Made by a program: the position numbers and the translations under genes. The notes beneath the pieces are model-generated. The model did not search any database, was not told the DNA's origin, and saw only the letters and a program-made list of their open reading frames with translations. From Elmis aenea (lineage: Eukaryota; Arthropoda; Insecta; Coleoptera; Elmidae), in contig OX393577.1 in NCBI GenBank assembly GCA_947652605.1, positions 53,530,108 to 53,594,107 on the forward strand: a stretch of DNA of 64,000 nucleotides, given 5' to 3'. Each line of letters begins with the position of its first letter. Position 1 is the first letter of the stretch. Of the stretch, positions 12,135-23,122 are shown piece after piece.

Positions 12135-12512
12135 ATTGTAAGAGATGCGAAATTGGTTAACTTGAGGTAAAGTTGAGAAATTTGGTTTTGTATTAAAATT
12201 TAGAGAGGCAAACAAAAACAAGTAAGAAAAAATCAATTTTCTTTTTGTAGCTTTATTATGTTTTAGAGATATTAAAAACTAAAAACAGTTTCTGTGAGTA
12301 ACTTTCCATTCTTAATACGCTGATGTAAAGATTTTGCATCAGTTTTCGCTAATTTTGGAACTTTATTCCTTAAAGGCGCCATCTTGGATTTTTACATAAA
12401 ACGTAGTTCTAAAATCGTTTAAGAATAACTACAGCTAATATACTTATGATTTAAAAAATTATATCAGTTTAATATTTCGAGGGCTACAAGATATTAAAAA
12501 AAGTGTTTAAGT

Positions 12513-12881
12513 CAGCGTTCACAATGAACGTAGTAGATAGTAGATAGTACTTAGTAGTTAGTAGCTAAAGTGAAGTATCTATGTTTTTAATGTTTTAAAT
12601 TAATTAAAATTGCAATGTTGAACGATTCTTAATACTACTTATTACCGTTATAATCCTCCACAAATCATCATGTAGAAATAAATACGTAGAATACAAGAAA
12701 TGTCAATTCGATAAACAACGTTCTGCTTTTAAATTGAGGTTATGTGCTAGCTACACACAAGTCGGTTGTTACCCGTATGCAAGTAAACATTTCAATACGT
12801 ACTTTTTACGTTTACGCACTAACTACTAAATACTAATTACTATCTACTAACTACTATCTACTACGTTCATTGTGAACGCAG
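12513..12881. mobile_element. MITE with TAGTAG sub-repeats in its termini
   Basis: GCGTTCACAATGAACGTAG at the left and its exact reverse complement at the right border a 369-bp unit. Inside each end runs a series of 7-bp variants (TAGTAGA, TAGTTAG, TACTTAG), inverted between the arms. No convincing target-site duplication was seen and there is no coding sequence, so the superfamily is unresolved. Confidence 0.65.
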
Positions 12882-13968
12882 AGCCCTTTCGAGCCCTTTA
12901 GAAGTTAACTGTTTTGTTTTTATTTTTCTTTCTTATCATTTAGGAGATTATTAGAATAGTCGGTATAAATTGGGCAAAATAAACTATATACAGTGTTAAT
13001 CAAAAAGTTTTAAACAAATGGAAACATTTTTTAATATTGATTTTAAAATACTTTATTTTTAGTATAAAAGTTGGTGGACGGTGTAAAACTAATTTAACTA
13101 TAAAAAAAAAATCCGTGCAAATATATTTTCAAGTATTGAATAGCTATTTAATTACATGTTTTTGTATCTTGTTAAATAAGTGCACTTTACTTTTGTAAGC
13201 ATTTATAAAACATCTTTAAAACGATTTTGCATGGATTTTTTTTTGTCTTAAAGTTGGTTTAAGATCATCCCTGACTTATAGAAATTTAATTTTTGAGAAA
13301 TCAACAATTGTAAAAACTGTTCTAATAGTTTCACATTTTTTTAATGACGCTGAATAATTGGACACAAATATTGCAATAAAAATAATTATTTATCGTAGCT
13401 TACTTTTGTTTGTTACACTAATATTTTATCTAATTAATATTATTTAAATTGATGTATTAAAGTTTATTAAACCCCGTTAAAAAGTATTATGTTTCAGACT
13501 GCAAACTTAACAGTATTCAAACATCGTATGTTCGTATGTTGTAAGTGCACAATAAGCGAATTCTGTTAAGTTACGTACCATGCATTTCCTGCTAAAATGT
13601 CATGTTGCTAAGCCAGGGTATTTCGTGTAATAATCTTTTTTAACAAGCCAGTCATCGTTTGCTTCACAATCTAGATGGCCGCGATACCCTGGTTCAGTAA
13701 TGTTCAATCCAAATCAGTATAAGATTCTTCAAGTGATTGTGTAAATGTTCATCATGGTTTTTGGTAATAAATATGCTCCTCAAGTTCATTCGATTATCAT
13801 TTTAGTAAATTCATCGATCCCCAGCTACGACCCCCAAAGTGCACGATGGCTTTAAGAATAAATCCTTTAAAGCTAATGTGACAATATGTACTTATTTTTC
13901 CAATTTACTTCATATTAGATTTGCTACATGAAAAGTTCAAGTTGTAAAACATTTTGAATCGTTTTTAG
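12882..13968. other. No gene recognised; possible intron 3' end at right
   Basis: A degenerate element start, 'ACAGTGTTAATCAAAAAG', lies near 12991; its relative lies near 49540. The rest is AT-rich. The last bases, 'GAATCGTTTTTAG', form a plausible splice acceptor for the exon that follows. Confidence 0.4.
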
Positions 13969-14418
13969 TACCTTTTTAAGCTTCGCAAGGTGCTCTTAAC
14001 GAAGAAGCACGGCTTTGAAGATTGCAGAACGTACATTAAAACAAGCGTTCCTAATGATGTACCACAACATTCTGCATTATTTACGTGGCTTAGAAAACAT
14101 TTTCCACAGAAGCTATACACTGCGTTTGTCAACAGATTGTACAGAATTTCTCCGAGGATATGCAAATACATAATATTTGCATTAATACGCGGTGCTTTAT
14201 GTTGTACTAAGCGTTTAGATACAGACACAGACCAGAAAATCCGGAGTGTTGTGGTCGCGGCTACCTTGCACATAAATACGTCCGGCCGGATTACGAGCGC
14301 ACTTTTAGCATCTACAATATTTACGGGAGCCAAACATTTGCAGGAATACCGAACACAATTACGTCGGCAGATGTTTACTCAGTTAACTAGAGTCGGGTTG
14401 GATAAGCCCGAACATTGA
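13969..14418 (+). CDS. Candidate 3'-terminal coding exon, unknown protein
   Basis: This is the longest open stretch in the window that does not look like a mobile element. After a polypyrimidine-AG acceptor (TTTTTAG ending at 13968) the frame is open for 149 codons to a TGA at 14416-14418. Its base composition is clearly richer in G+C than the flanks. The product is basic, with LRKHFPQKLYTAFVNRLY, then a moderately hydrophobic part around ICKYIIFALIRGALCC, then RLDTDTDQKIRSVVVAATLH, and ends VGLDKPEH. I do not recognise the family. There is no good initiator ATG at the left, so it is more likely a last exon than a single-exon gene. A 122-codon ORF on the opposite strand overlaps it; I prefer this strand because of the acceptor and the longer frame. 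Upstream exons were not found. Confidence 0.45.
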   Translation, partial: YLFKLRKVLLTKKHGFEDCRTYIKTSVPNDVPQHSALFTWLRKHFPQKLYTAFVNRLYRISPRICKYIIFALIRGALCCTKRLDTDTDQKIRSVVVAATLHINTSGRITSALLASTIFTGAKHLQEYRTQLRRQMFTQLTRVGLDKPEH

Positions 14419-15047
14419 AAGCGTACCTTCGAATCTTGTTTAAGTATGTCCACAACCGTAAAAACTTCTGTTATTAGGACCTGCGAAGTTTATTTATCAC
14501 AATTACTTAAACATACCTTTCAGTTTACGCTCCTATTGGCCGTGTTTGTTGTGTCGGAATAACTTTAATTAAAACTTGTTACAAAAGGATTATTTAGTTA
14601 ACTAATATTGTTGTAGCTAGTTTTAGATTTAGTATTATCGTTCTAACAAAAGCAGATAGTATTTTTGTTTACACAGAGCAATGTGTTTGACAGACCAACA
14701 AAATACTGTAAGAAGTTTGAAGAGCACCAAGTTAAAACATAGCAAATCGCCAATTATCCAAGGTTTAGTTATCCGTAGAGAGAACCAGGGAACTAAACGT
14801 GTTTTTAAGTTACCATAAATAACGAGTCATTATTAATCACACACAGTTATTTTATTTTACGTGGCTCATTTTAACATATGACGTGAGGCTTTTTGATTTT
14901 ATTAAAGATTGTTAACAATACCTTGTGTAACTAAATCGGGCTTACCCCCTTATTTGCTTTATTTTTATTTGAACAAACACAATTTTGTAATTTTGTTAAT
15001 TAATTTTTGTTTCGTTTGTTGTTCTTAAGCATTTGGTTTATTTTAGG
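14419..15047. other. Downstream flank of the candidate exon
   Basis: No gene. If the preceding exon is real, its 3' UTR would lie here. I see no strong AATAAA close to the stop; 'CATAAATAA' near 14814 is the nearest variant. Confidence 0.3.
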
Positions 15048-15522
15048 CAGGGCATGAAACCGGTTTTTTAAACCGGTTTAAAAAACCGGTTAACCTTTAT
15101 TTTTTGTCCAAAATTGTGATTTTTAACCGAAACCGAAACCGTTATTTTTAAAGGCAAAAAAAACGGTAACCTCTAACCAAAATAATAAAAAACCGTTTTT
15201 TTTAACGTTTTTTTTTTAATAAAAATTATTTTGAAAAAATACAAAATCTGTATTAAATATGATTAGTTTACCAAAAGTAATTACTGAATGCTTGATTGTA
15301 GATATATTATAAAATTATAAATAGATAATATCTTTTTATACTTTGCATTCCAAATCTGAATAATGTTAAAAACCGGTTAAATTAACCGGTTCTTTCAAGA
15401 CCGGTTTTTTCAAAACCGGTTTTCTACGGAAAAAACCGGGTTTTCAACAAAAACCGTTATAAAAATAAAGTTCTTGAATTCGGTTAACCGTTAACCAAAT
15501 TTTTTTTCGGTTTCTAGCCCTG
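15048..15522. mobile_element. hAT MITE, 475 bp, perfect 8-bp TSD (ATTTTAGG)
   Basis: The unit starts CAGGGCATGAAACCGG and ends in the reverse complement of CAGGGCTAGAAACCG. The direct repeats ATTTTAGG at 15040-15047 and 15523-15530 are identical. Both ends carry repeated AACCGGTTT words. No ORF. It shares its termini and interior with the copy at 17774-18221. Confidence 0.92.
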
Positions 15523-15530
15523 ATTTTAGG

Positions 15531-15645
15531 TGGTCTGAATTCGATGGGATTACATGGGGGTATCTCGCTTAATATTCAAGATAGGGAAACGGTTAAATTA
15601 TCAAAACTGTGCAGTTTTTTGAGACAAACTCAGAAATGTTTTTAA
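15531..15645 (+). mobile_element. Fragment of the 20.4-kb foldback family
   Basis: 'TTCGATGGGATTACATGGG', then GTATCTCG, AAACGGTTAAATTA and TGTGCAGTTTTTTGAGACAA appear in the same order as the left arm of the element at 20454. The hAT MITE at 15048 ends just upstream. Confidence 0.6.
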
Positions 15646-15652
15646 ATATACA

Positions 15653-16725
15653 GTGTGAGCCATTTTAAAATGGATCATCCCTATAAAAAGTTTATTTATG
15701 GTCCGATTTTCATGATATTTTTTTTTAACACGTTCGCTGCGTTACGGGACATATGTGTCCCGTATCGAGCTTCCCATGAGGCGGCACTGCAATTCACAAA
15801 ACTTTTCTACGGAATGATGGCTCTAGTTCCGTATTTTTCAAAATATTCAAGTTTTATTTGTACCAATAGGTTTACCAATAATTGCTAATTCCTGCGCTCC
15901 CAATATGTTTATTGGATTATTCACATTTTTAACCCTATAATTAATTAAAATGCGGTTAATCGTATCAGCTGTACCGCACGAACTGAGGTATGCCTACGGG
16001 ACACTTACACCCCGTAACGCGCCCCAAAAAGTTTTAAGGATATTGTGCCGCAGCGAACGTGTTAAACGATGAAGCATCAAAAACTGTACTTTGGCACACT
16101 ATTTTAAAATTCAATTCACAAAGCCTACTATGATTTTTATTCCATGTCGAAATTGGCAAACTTTGTGTAGCGATTTTTTAAATCTAAAATTACTGCTACT
16201 ACACCACTGGATTCAGGATGCCCTTAATAGAGTTTGTACCAAATATCATGAAAAAATATTTACTAGTTTTTCTTTGTATTTTTCTAATTTTTTCTTGTAA
16301 ATTTAGTTATTCACCCATCGAGAATTCAATCAAAGTTGCGATTTTAATACTGATACGAATAAATTGTTGCTTTTTTTTGAATGACAACTTTAACCTTTAT
16401 ATTTTACATAGCATAGAACACTCACTGCGTTGCCAATTTAATCATAAATATTGAATTGATAATTAATCTCTTAATAATAAATAAATACTTTTTTATGAAC
16501 TTTGGTACAAACCCATTTGAGGGTATCCTAAATCTAGTAGTGTAGTCAGATTTTAGATGGAAAAATCGCTAAACGTATGTTACCAATTTTGACATCGAAA
16601 AAATATCATAGTAGGCTTTGTGAGTGTAAACTGAATTTTAAAATAGGGTACCAAAGTACAGTTTTTGATGCTTTTTCGTTAAAAAAAAGTTCATAAAAAT
16701 CGGATAAGATAAAATAAATTTTGAT
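15653..16725. mobile_element. Foldback element interrupted by a piggyBac MITE
   Basis: Left arm landmarks (GGTCCGATTTTCATGA, GATGAAGCATCAAAAACTGT, CAAAGCCTACTATGAT, AAATCTAAAAT) reappear inverted and in reverse order between about 16510 and 16700 (ATCATAGTAGGCTTTG, ACAGTTTTTGATGC, AAAAATCGGA). The left terminus CAGTGTGAGCC follows TA; the right terminus is decayed. The left arm is split by the TTAA-flanked insert at 15729-16061. ORFs at 16091-16454 fall in arm and loop and have no recognised motif. Confidence 0.65.
15729..16061. mobile_element. piggyBac MITE, 333 bp, TTAA-flanked
   Basis: TTAA at 15725-15728 and 16062-16065 borders an inverted pair CACGTTCGCTGCG / CGCAGCGAACGTG. The TTAA duplication and the termini fit piggyBac-type MITEs of insects. 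There is no transposase. It sits within one arm of the surrounding foldback, whose other arm keeps a TTAA at the equivalent place ('TTTTCGTTAAAAAA' near 16675). Confidence 0.85.
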
Positions 16726-17020
16726 CTAAAAATAATTTAAGGTATTAAAATGTTTTTATTTTAGCATAGTTAAATATTTTTAAACATTGCTCTTTGTTTA
16801 CATAAATGTAATAGAGTGTTCTATTAAAATTAACAGCTAAAGGCTATTCCATCAAATCCTTTAATGATGTATAAGTGTGCAATGTGCATGTGTTCAGATA
16901 ATCGGATTTTATGCACATTCCTAAATCGATAACTACACATAACATAATTGTATTTTGTCCAACTTTTTGTTTAAATTTACATGCTTAACAATATTTTAAA
17001 CTTTGTTTTATTTGTTCCAG

Positions 17021-17102
17021 GTACGTGTCGTCTTTTTACAATCGTCATACCAAGTATAGAGGGCAGTCGTTTTGTAGATTTGCAAATGTTCGTTTCTGTT
17101 AG
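17021..17102 (+). CDS. Possible 82-bp internal exon
   Basis: 'TTTTATTTGTTCCAG' ends at 17020 and 'AG|GTGAGT' begins the next intron at 17103; both are strong splice signals. The interval is GC-richer than its flanks. One frame is open throughout and would read TCRLFTIVIPSIEGSRFVDL followed by six more codons; a second frame is open until a TAG at the very end. I do not recognise the peptide. It could be a 5' UTR or coding exon, or a chance pairing of splice sites. Confidence 0.3.
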
Positions 17103-17108
17103 GTGAGT

Positions 17109-17765
17109 TTTATATTATTTATTCATCTTTCGTGCGTGATTTGATGCCATAGGAAGTGATTTCTTCAGGCACGGTTCTACATATTTTTTGTTATGATTGT
17201 CGGCCACGCCTCTTGCTGTTGGTAATCTTTAATAATTGATGAAAAATGTATAAGCTAGATTTTATTAGGAAGTAAATAATGTTATTGAACTAAAATTAAA
17301 TAAATATAAAAATCAAGGTATCTCCAAGCAATAAAAAAAGGAAAAAGTTGATGGTAAAAGAGCACTCAGAAGAAGATAAATTTCTTGACTAGAAAACTTA
17401 AGGCAATGGATAGGAAAGACGCCAGTGAGGTTGTTCAGAGCTGCCGTAAATAAAATAATGTAGACCAGAATGATCACCAATGTCAAATGAAGACACAAAT
17501 AAAAAGAATGTATAGTCAGCGTCAAGTGTAATGGCGAGCGGTAGGGGTGTTTCTGCGCAGAAGACACTACAATATGGTCCACGGGTCTAAAAACCATTGC
17601 ATTGGCGGGTATACCAATACAGCAATACAACTTAGTAAGTAGGTGTGTTTAATTCCAATTGTGTTTAGTTTAGTGTGCAATCCCACCCTTGGCCATTAGA
17701 CTTGACGCTGACTATGTCTACTGAGTGGTTTGCTTTTAACATTCGATGATCTTAGCACTACTTTC
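17109..17765. other. No gene recognised
   Basis: A minus-strand ORF at 17313-17630 (105 codons, Leu- and Ser-rich, hydrophobic) has no recognisable family features. It may be chance in AT-rich DNA. Sequence around 17500-17600 is slightly GC-richer than average. Confidence 0.35.
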
Positions 17766-17773
17766 GTGTTAAT

Positions 17774-18221
17774 CAGGGCATGAAACCGTTTTTCTTAACC
17801 GGTTAAAAAGCCGGTTAACCGTTGTTTTTTTTGTCCGTAAGTGATTTTTAACCGAAACCGTTATTTTTGATAGCAAAAACCGGCAACCTTTAACCAAAAT
17901 AATTAAAAACCGTTTTTTTTTAAAATAAAAATTACTTGAAAAAAATACAAAACCTGTTTAAATGCGATTTGTTTACCAGAAGTCATTACTGAAGGCTTGA
18001 TTGTACATTATATTATACAATTATATCTTTTTATACTTTGCATTCTTAATCTAAATAATGTTAGAAACCAGTGTTTTAACCGTTTTTTTGGGCAAAAACC
18101 GGCCAAAAAACGGTTGTTTTCGAAAAAAAAAATACGGTTTTCTAAGCAAAAACCGCTTTAAAAATGAAGTTTTAGGTTTCGGTTAACCGTTAACCTAAAC
18201 TTTTTTCGGTTTCGAGCCTTG
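17774..18221. mobile_element. hAT MITE, 448 bp, perfect 8-bp TSD (GTGTTAAT)
   Basis: Starts CAGGGCATGAAACCG and ends in the reverse complement of CAAGGCTCGAAACCG. GTGTTAAT at 17766-17773 and 18222-18229 is identical. It is collinear with the 15048-15522 copy (AACCGGTT words at both ends; 'CTTTTTATACTTTGCATTC' in the middle), so the two belong to one family inserted independently. Confidence 0.92.
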
Positions 18222-18602
18222 GTGTTAATAATTTAAATTATCCGCATTATATTACAGTTACCTACATTATATTTTATTAGATAAAACGTTTTTAAATTCT
18301 TTGCGCTCGTGTTCCAGTTAATTCACCACCTTGGGTAGATCGCATCTTCTGCACCAATCTTAAGCCCTAATAGAATTTTACGATTCCTGATCAAGGATTT
18401 TAAGTCGTTAGGGCAAACGTTTGCAAATGTTTAACAAACTTTTCGCTGTGTTGCCAAACAACGCGATTTGCCGGTTAGTAAGGACGTGCTTACAATAATT
18501 TTTTTTATAGGGAACTGTAAATAACTTTTAAGCCAAACCTAACAAAATAATCAGTCGTTATAGCAAGTAGGCAGTAGCGGCTCGTACAAATTTGCATTAG
18601 AG

Positions 18603-19385
18603 TAGGGCTGCCATACGTCCCGGTTCACCGGGACATGTCCCGGTTTGCGGAATTTTGTCCCGCTGTCCCGGTGAACAAATCAAATGTCCCGGTTTGTTGA
18701 CGATTTTTAAAAATAATAAGCGAAATACCGTTAGCGCTCAAATCGACTAAAATAACGTCTAGTTCGTTCTCACTGCCGCTAGCTGGCTAGCTTATTAAGA
18801 AAGTCGCTGTATTGTCGTGACTAATGACCGCACTTCCCCCTCCCATTGCATTTCTCGCTAACAACGCAGACACTGCGAGTGACTATATTTTTTTTTTTAA
18901 TTTAAAGTGACTGTGTAAACGCCATCTGTTGTGCGCTCAAGTTGTTTCTTGCTGTAAACACACCTCTTACGTAATGGTGCCTTTCCACGTGAGAGTAAAC
19001 TACTCTCGATAGCAGCGTCGCCAAGGATACAGCCAATCGCGAGTTACTCTCAGGGGCTGTATCCTTGGCGACGCTGCTATCGAGAGTAATTTACTCTCAC
19101 GTGGAAAGGCACCATAACGCTCAACAAGATGAAGAAATGCAACTTTCATTTTATTTTATACAGTATTTTTATTTTATATATTGTTTTTCTGTTTTCATTT
19201 AACTTGAACGGCCTTATGAAAATAATTAAATTCGAAGTATGAGGCACCACTGTATTTTTATTTACATTTGTTCGCACAAGACACAAAACCAAATTATATC
19301 GTAATTAAATGTTTACCGACCACCCCCCCCCCACTCCTTCGGCCCAAATGTCCCGGTCGGGGTAGCGACATTTATGGCAGCCCTA
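18603..19385. mobile_element. hAT-type MITE, 783 bp, perfect 8-bp TSD (CATTAGAG)
   Basis: The ends TAGGGCTGCCATA and TATGGCAGCCCTA are inverted repeats. CATTAGAG is duplicated exactly at 18595-18602 and 19386-19393. GTCCCGG words are abundant at both ends. The interior contains a separate hairpin element (18975-19114). No ORF is present. The 8-bp duplication places it with hAT-like elements. Confidence 0.88.
18975..19114. mobile_element. Near-perfect 140-bp palindrome, PIF/Harbinger-like MITE
   Basis: Arms of about 59 bp, starting TGGTGCCTTTCCACGTGAGA, are inverted with hardly a mismatch around a loop of about 20 bp. TAA lies immediately outside both ends (18972-18974 and 19115-19117), matching the 3-bp TWA duplication typical of PIF/Harbinger. 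It is nested inside the hAT MITE 18603-19385. The near identity of the arms suggests a young insertion or constant conversion between arms. Confidence 0.75.
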
Positions 19386-19393
19386 CATTAGAG

Positions 19394-20453
19394 GGGCTGT
19401 AGCGATAAACGTGACAAAAAATTTCACTGTATGCGGGATTGAAAAATTCACATACTAGCAAAAATATCACTTATTTATATAACTATTAGTCGCATTTTTA
19501 TTTTATTATTCACGTATATTAAAATTCTATTCTTCGTTTTTTTCTGGTTTACAAATTTACAAATGATTTTATTTTTTAAAGCCTACAATTTTAATTACAT
19601 CAAATATTGCACTTATACCTATCAATTGCCAATATAAGAAGAAGAAAGAAATATTATCTTTAAACAGAAAACATCCCTAATGTTTTTAAAAGCAATTAAA
19701 TTATTTACAACAAAATGTTAAACCACATACAATTGACTTACCTAGTCATGTTCAAATGTATCTACATAGACAGAACAAAACAAATACCCTGTGTATTTAT
19801 TTAAAAGTTAAATTATTCAGAAGCTACTGTAATATTATTCTTAATAAAACTTTTAAAATAAAAGAAACTGTCTTTGTTAAATCGCTAAATAATAATATAT
19901 TTGTGAAATATCTGTATCTGTATACAGGGTGGTCCACTTTTTTGTAGCAGGACTTTAACAGGCGATGCAAAAACTTATTTTAAAGCGCATATTTCATATC
20001 AACATGGGTCCATAAACGCTTCATTTTAAAGATACAGGGTGTTGAAATTTTCGAAAAAATATTGATAATTTTTAACCCTTTCTCAACCAGTAGATATATG
20101 TATTTAAACCAAATTTGGTATACAGCAACACTTTACAGGTTACCACATTCGGTAAGAATGTCAAGTCCCACAAGCAACCAGTAAGTTTTATAAAAAAACT
20201 AGTACGGCCCTGTTCAAAATCAAACTCGAACTTGTTTTTAGGTAAAACATTTTATTGAAACAAAAAGTGTCTCTTGACTTTTCTTCATGTCTACCACCGT
20301 TTGGCGCGAAATTTGATTTATTTCACTATTCTCGCGAAAAATTAGCTCATAAACTCTCATTCATGCTGGTAAGAAAAACATTCCACAAATATTGTTTTTC
20401 GTATTGTCAAAAAACTTCTCTGATCTTCTTGTTATTTTATCTAGCAACGTTTA
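19394..20453. other. Unannotated DNA with solo CAGGGTG element starts
   Basis: TACAGGGTGGTCC at 19923 and TACAGGGTGTTG at 20032 are left termini of the inverted-repeat families but no partner ends were located between here and 20454. The ORFs overlapping them are low-complexity. Confidence 0.45.
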
Positions 20454-21672
20454 CAGGGTGGTCCAAATTCGATGGGATTGCATGGGTATCTCGGTTAATA
20501 TTTAAGATAAAGAAACGTTTAAATTACCAAAAATGTGCAGTTTTTTGAGACAAACTGAGAACCGTTTTCAAAAATATTTTATCATTTCCGGTTTCGAGTT
20601 ATTGAATTAAAAGTGTTTTTTTGTCATATTAATAATGTGTCATATCTCCGTTATTGTTGTAAATATCGAAAATATTTATGGAGATTATTTTTAGATATTT
20701 TTGTGTTTAATTTGATTATACTAAAAAAAACAATTTTTCGCTCGCCGTTAAAAAGTTATGACACAAACTTACCTTCTTTTAAATGGGAACGATAGTTGGG
20801 TATGACCTATTTAAATTCGTTATTTTTTTCTTATTCTAAATATATAAGGGTTAGTGTATTTATTTTTAATAATACGCAAGTTATGAAGGTTTTTTAGTTT
20901 TTTTTTCTAAGAAAATCATAGTAGGCTGTAAAAACAAAAAAAAAAACAAGTTGTAAAACCTTATAAAACTCATGTGGTACAAGTTACCAAGGTTTTTAAA
21001 TTTGTTGAGATAAACATCAAAAATTTTTGAACTTAAGATAAACAGCAATATACTGCACTACTGCTGATTCCGACTGTGTTGTTCTTATCTTATGTTCAAA
21101 TATTTACAATGTTTATCTCAACAACAAATTAGAAAACCTTGGTAACTTGTACCACATGAGTTTTATAAGGTTTTACACCTTGTTTTGTTTTTGTTTTCAC
21201 AGCCTACTAGGATTTTCTTAGAAATAAAATCTAAAAAACCTTCATAACTTGCGTATTATTAAAAATAAATACATCGACCCTTATATATTTGGAATGAGAA
21301 AAAAATAACTAATTTAAATAGGTCATAGCCAACTATCGTTCCCATTTAAAAAAAGGTAAGTTTGTGTCATAACTTTTGAACGGCTAACGTAATTTTTTTT
21401 TAGTACCTATACCTAATCAAATTAAACTTAAAAATATCTAAAAATAATCTCCATAAATATTTTTGATATTTACAACAATAACGGAGATATGACACATTAT
21501 TATTATGACAAAAAAAACACTTTTTATTCAATAATTCAAAAACCGGAAATGATAAAATATTTGATAATGAGTTTGTTTTAAAAAACTGCACATTTTTGGT
21601 AATTTAACCGTTTCTCTATCTTAAATATTAACCGAGATACCCATGCAATCCCATCGAATTTGGACCATCCTG
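20454..21672. mobile_element. Giant palindrome: foldback element, 1.2 kb
   Basis: Starts CAGGGTGGTCCAAATTCGAT and ends in the inverted form ATCGAATTTGGACCATCCTG, with TA on both sides. The arms are roughly 585 bp each and include inverted CTCATGTGGTACAAGTTACC and AAGTTATGACACAAACTTAC-type blocks; the loop, about 45 bp near 21060, is the only unpaired part. No transposase motif is present. The ORFs at 20613 and 21400 encode mirror-image peptides (both contain 'NNVSYLRYCCKY') and are by-products of the palindrome. Confidence 0.85.
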
Positions 21673-21674
21673 TA

Positions 21675-23090
21675 TACTTTAGTAAAAATATGAAATTTAA
21701 GGATATAAATTACACATACAATATTTAAAAAAATATGTATTTACTTTTTGGTACAATATCACAAGCTTTGAATCTGTAACCAATGCTAGGTTGAACTTTG
21801 TTTATGTAGGATTTATCTTTGGGAACCATACTGTAAACAACTTTTTTCCAATCAATTTCCAAATTTATGACCTCAGTCGTAAAGCTAATGTGCACGTTTG
21901 GTCTTAGCCAGGAGCCTATTAACCTGTATTACCTGCATCACGAAATGTCTAATAACCAAGATTTGGTTCTAATTTAGACAATTAGGTAAGCTGGGTCAAC
22001 TAATTTTCAAAGTTTACACCACTCCGAAGTTATAAGCCATAAATCACAAATTCGCGCCCTTAACTGACGCCCCCGTAATTGGCCGCGAGCCCGCTGCCAA
22101 GTTCTGATGCTCTGATGGCTTGGATCAAGTAGCTCTACGCGTAATTTGATGCTTTCACATCACTTTTACTAAAGTATAACAAGGGTCACGGTAGATATAA
22201 CGAAACCGTAATATACGAACGAGTTGAGGAACAAAATAAGAAACTTTGTTATTGCTTGAGGTCCATCAACACCTCGCCGCTAAAAGTGATTATATTTTTA
22301 ATGATATTTAAAGTATAATATATTGCACAAGAACGGCGTACATAAAAATGTAAACGGTGAAATATTAACAAAAGAGGAAAATGTTTCACAGTTGCCTGTA
22401 ATATTTACTTTAAAAAAAAGTTAATGAAGACATCTTGGAAGTTATTAAAGCGAGTAAAGATATGAAAAAATATTTAAGTCTGTAACGACGTATTTCATTT
22501 GGTTTTTACAAAACTTTTGACTCATTTTTTTTGTGAATTAATTTTGATATTAATAAAAAACTGTGGTATATATTTTCTTATAAAAAGAACTGGTGGTGAG
22601 TTTGATAGAACTGTATGTTAGTTTTTGAGGCGTTGCATGTGTTAGTGTAAGCATTGTCTGATTTGATCACAATCCTTTAACGTCAAGGATAGTTTACGTG
22701 ATTAGCGTAATCTTTGGACATCTTGCATTGTCTGGTTTAAATTTCAAAGCAATTCCGAGTGTTTTTACAGTTTTACTAATGTAGTACGTCGAACTTTAGA
22801 AAATAAGTTGTTGTTGCCTCACTGAATCTATTTGTGATAACTTTTTAATGCTTTTGTAATGTTTTTTTTTAAAGGATTTTAAAAATAAATTAAAAAGTAT
22901 GGCCTTACCTGTTTTAATTATTTAAATATTAGTTTTTTAATAGTTCTATAATGGGCGTTTACACTAATTTTTAATTTCTTCAGAATTTGATAGATTTGGT
23001 GTTCAGAATATCGTATGTAAAGTTAAAATTGTTTAAATCAACTTCGTTTATTTATTATTAACGATTAAAGTTTTCCCGCGGCAAGTTGCG
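21675..23090. other. No gene; one GC-rich island
   Basis: Mostly AT-rich. A GC-rich patch at about 22052-22145, containing GACGCCCCCG and GGCCGCGAGCC, stands out but has no ORF or terminal repeat that I can support. Confidence 0.35.
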
Positions 23091-23122
23091 CCGTAAACGG
23101 CTTGGACGATGCGCACGAGAAA

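Noticed and set aside
13965..14333. 122-codon minus-strand ORF
   Set aside because: It overlaps the longer plus-strand frame that has a splice acceptor; kept only as an alternative strand choice.
20613..21591. Two ORFs sharing NNVSYLRYCCKYRKYLWRLF-like peptides on opposite strands
   Set aside because: The duplicated peptide is a consequence of the palindrome arms, not of a gene pair.
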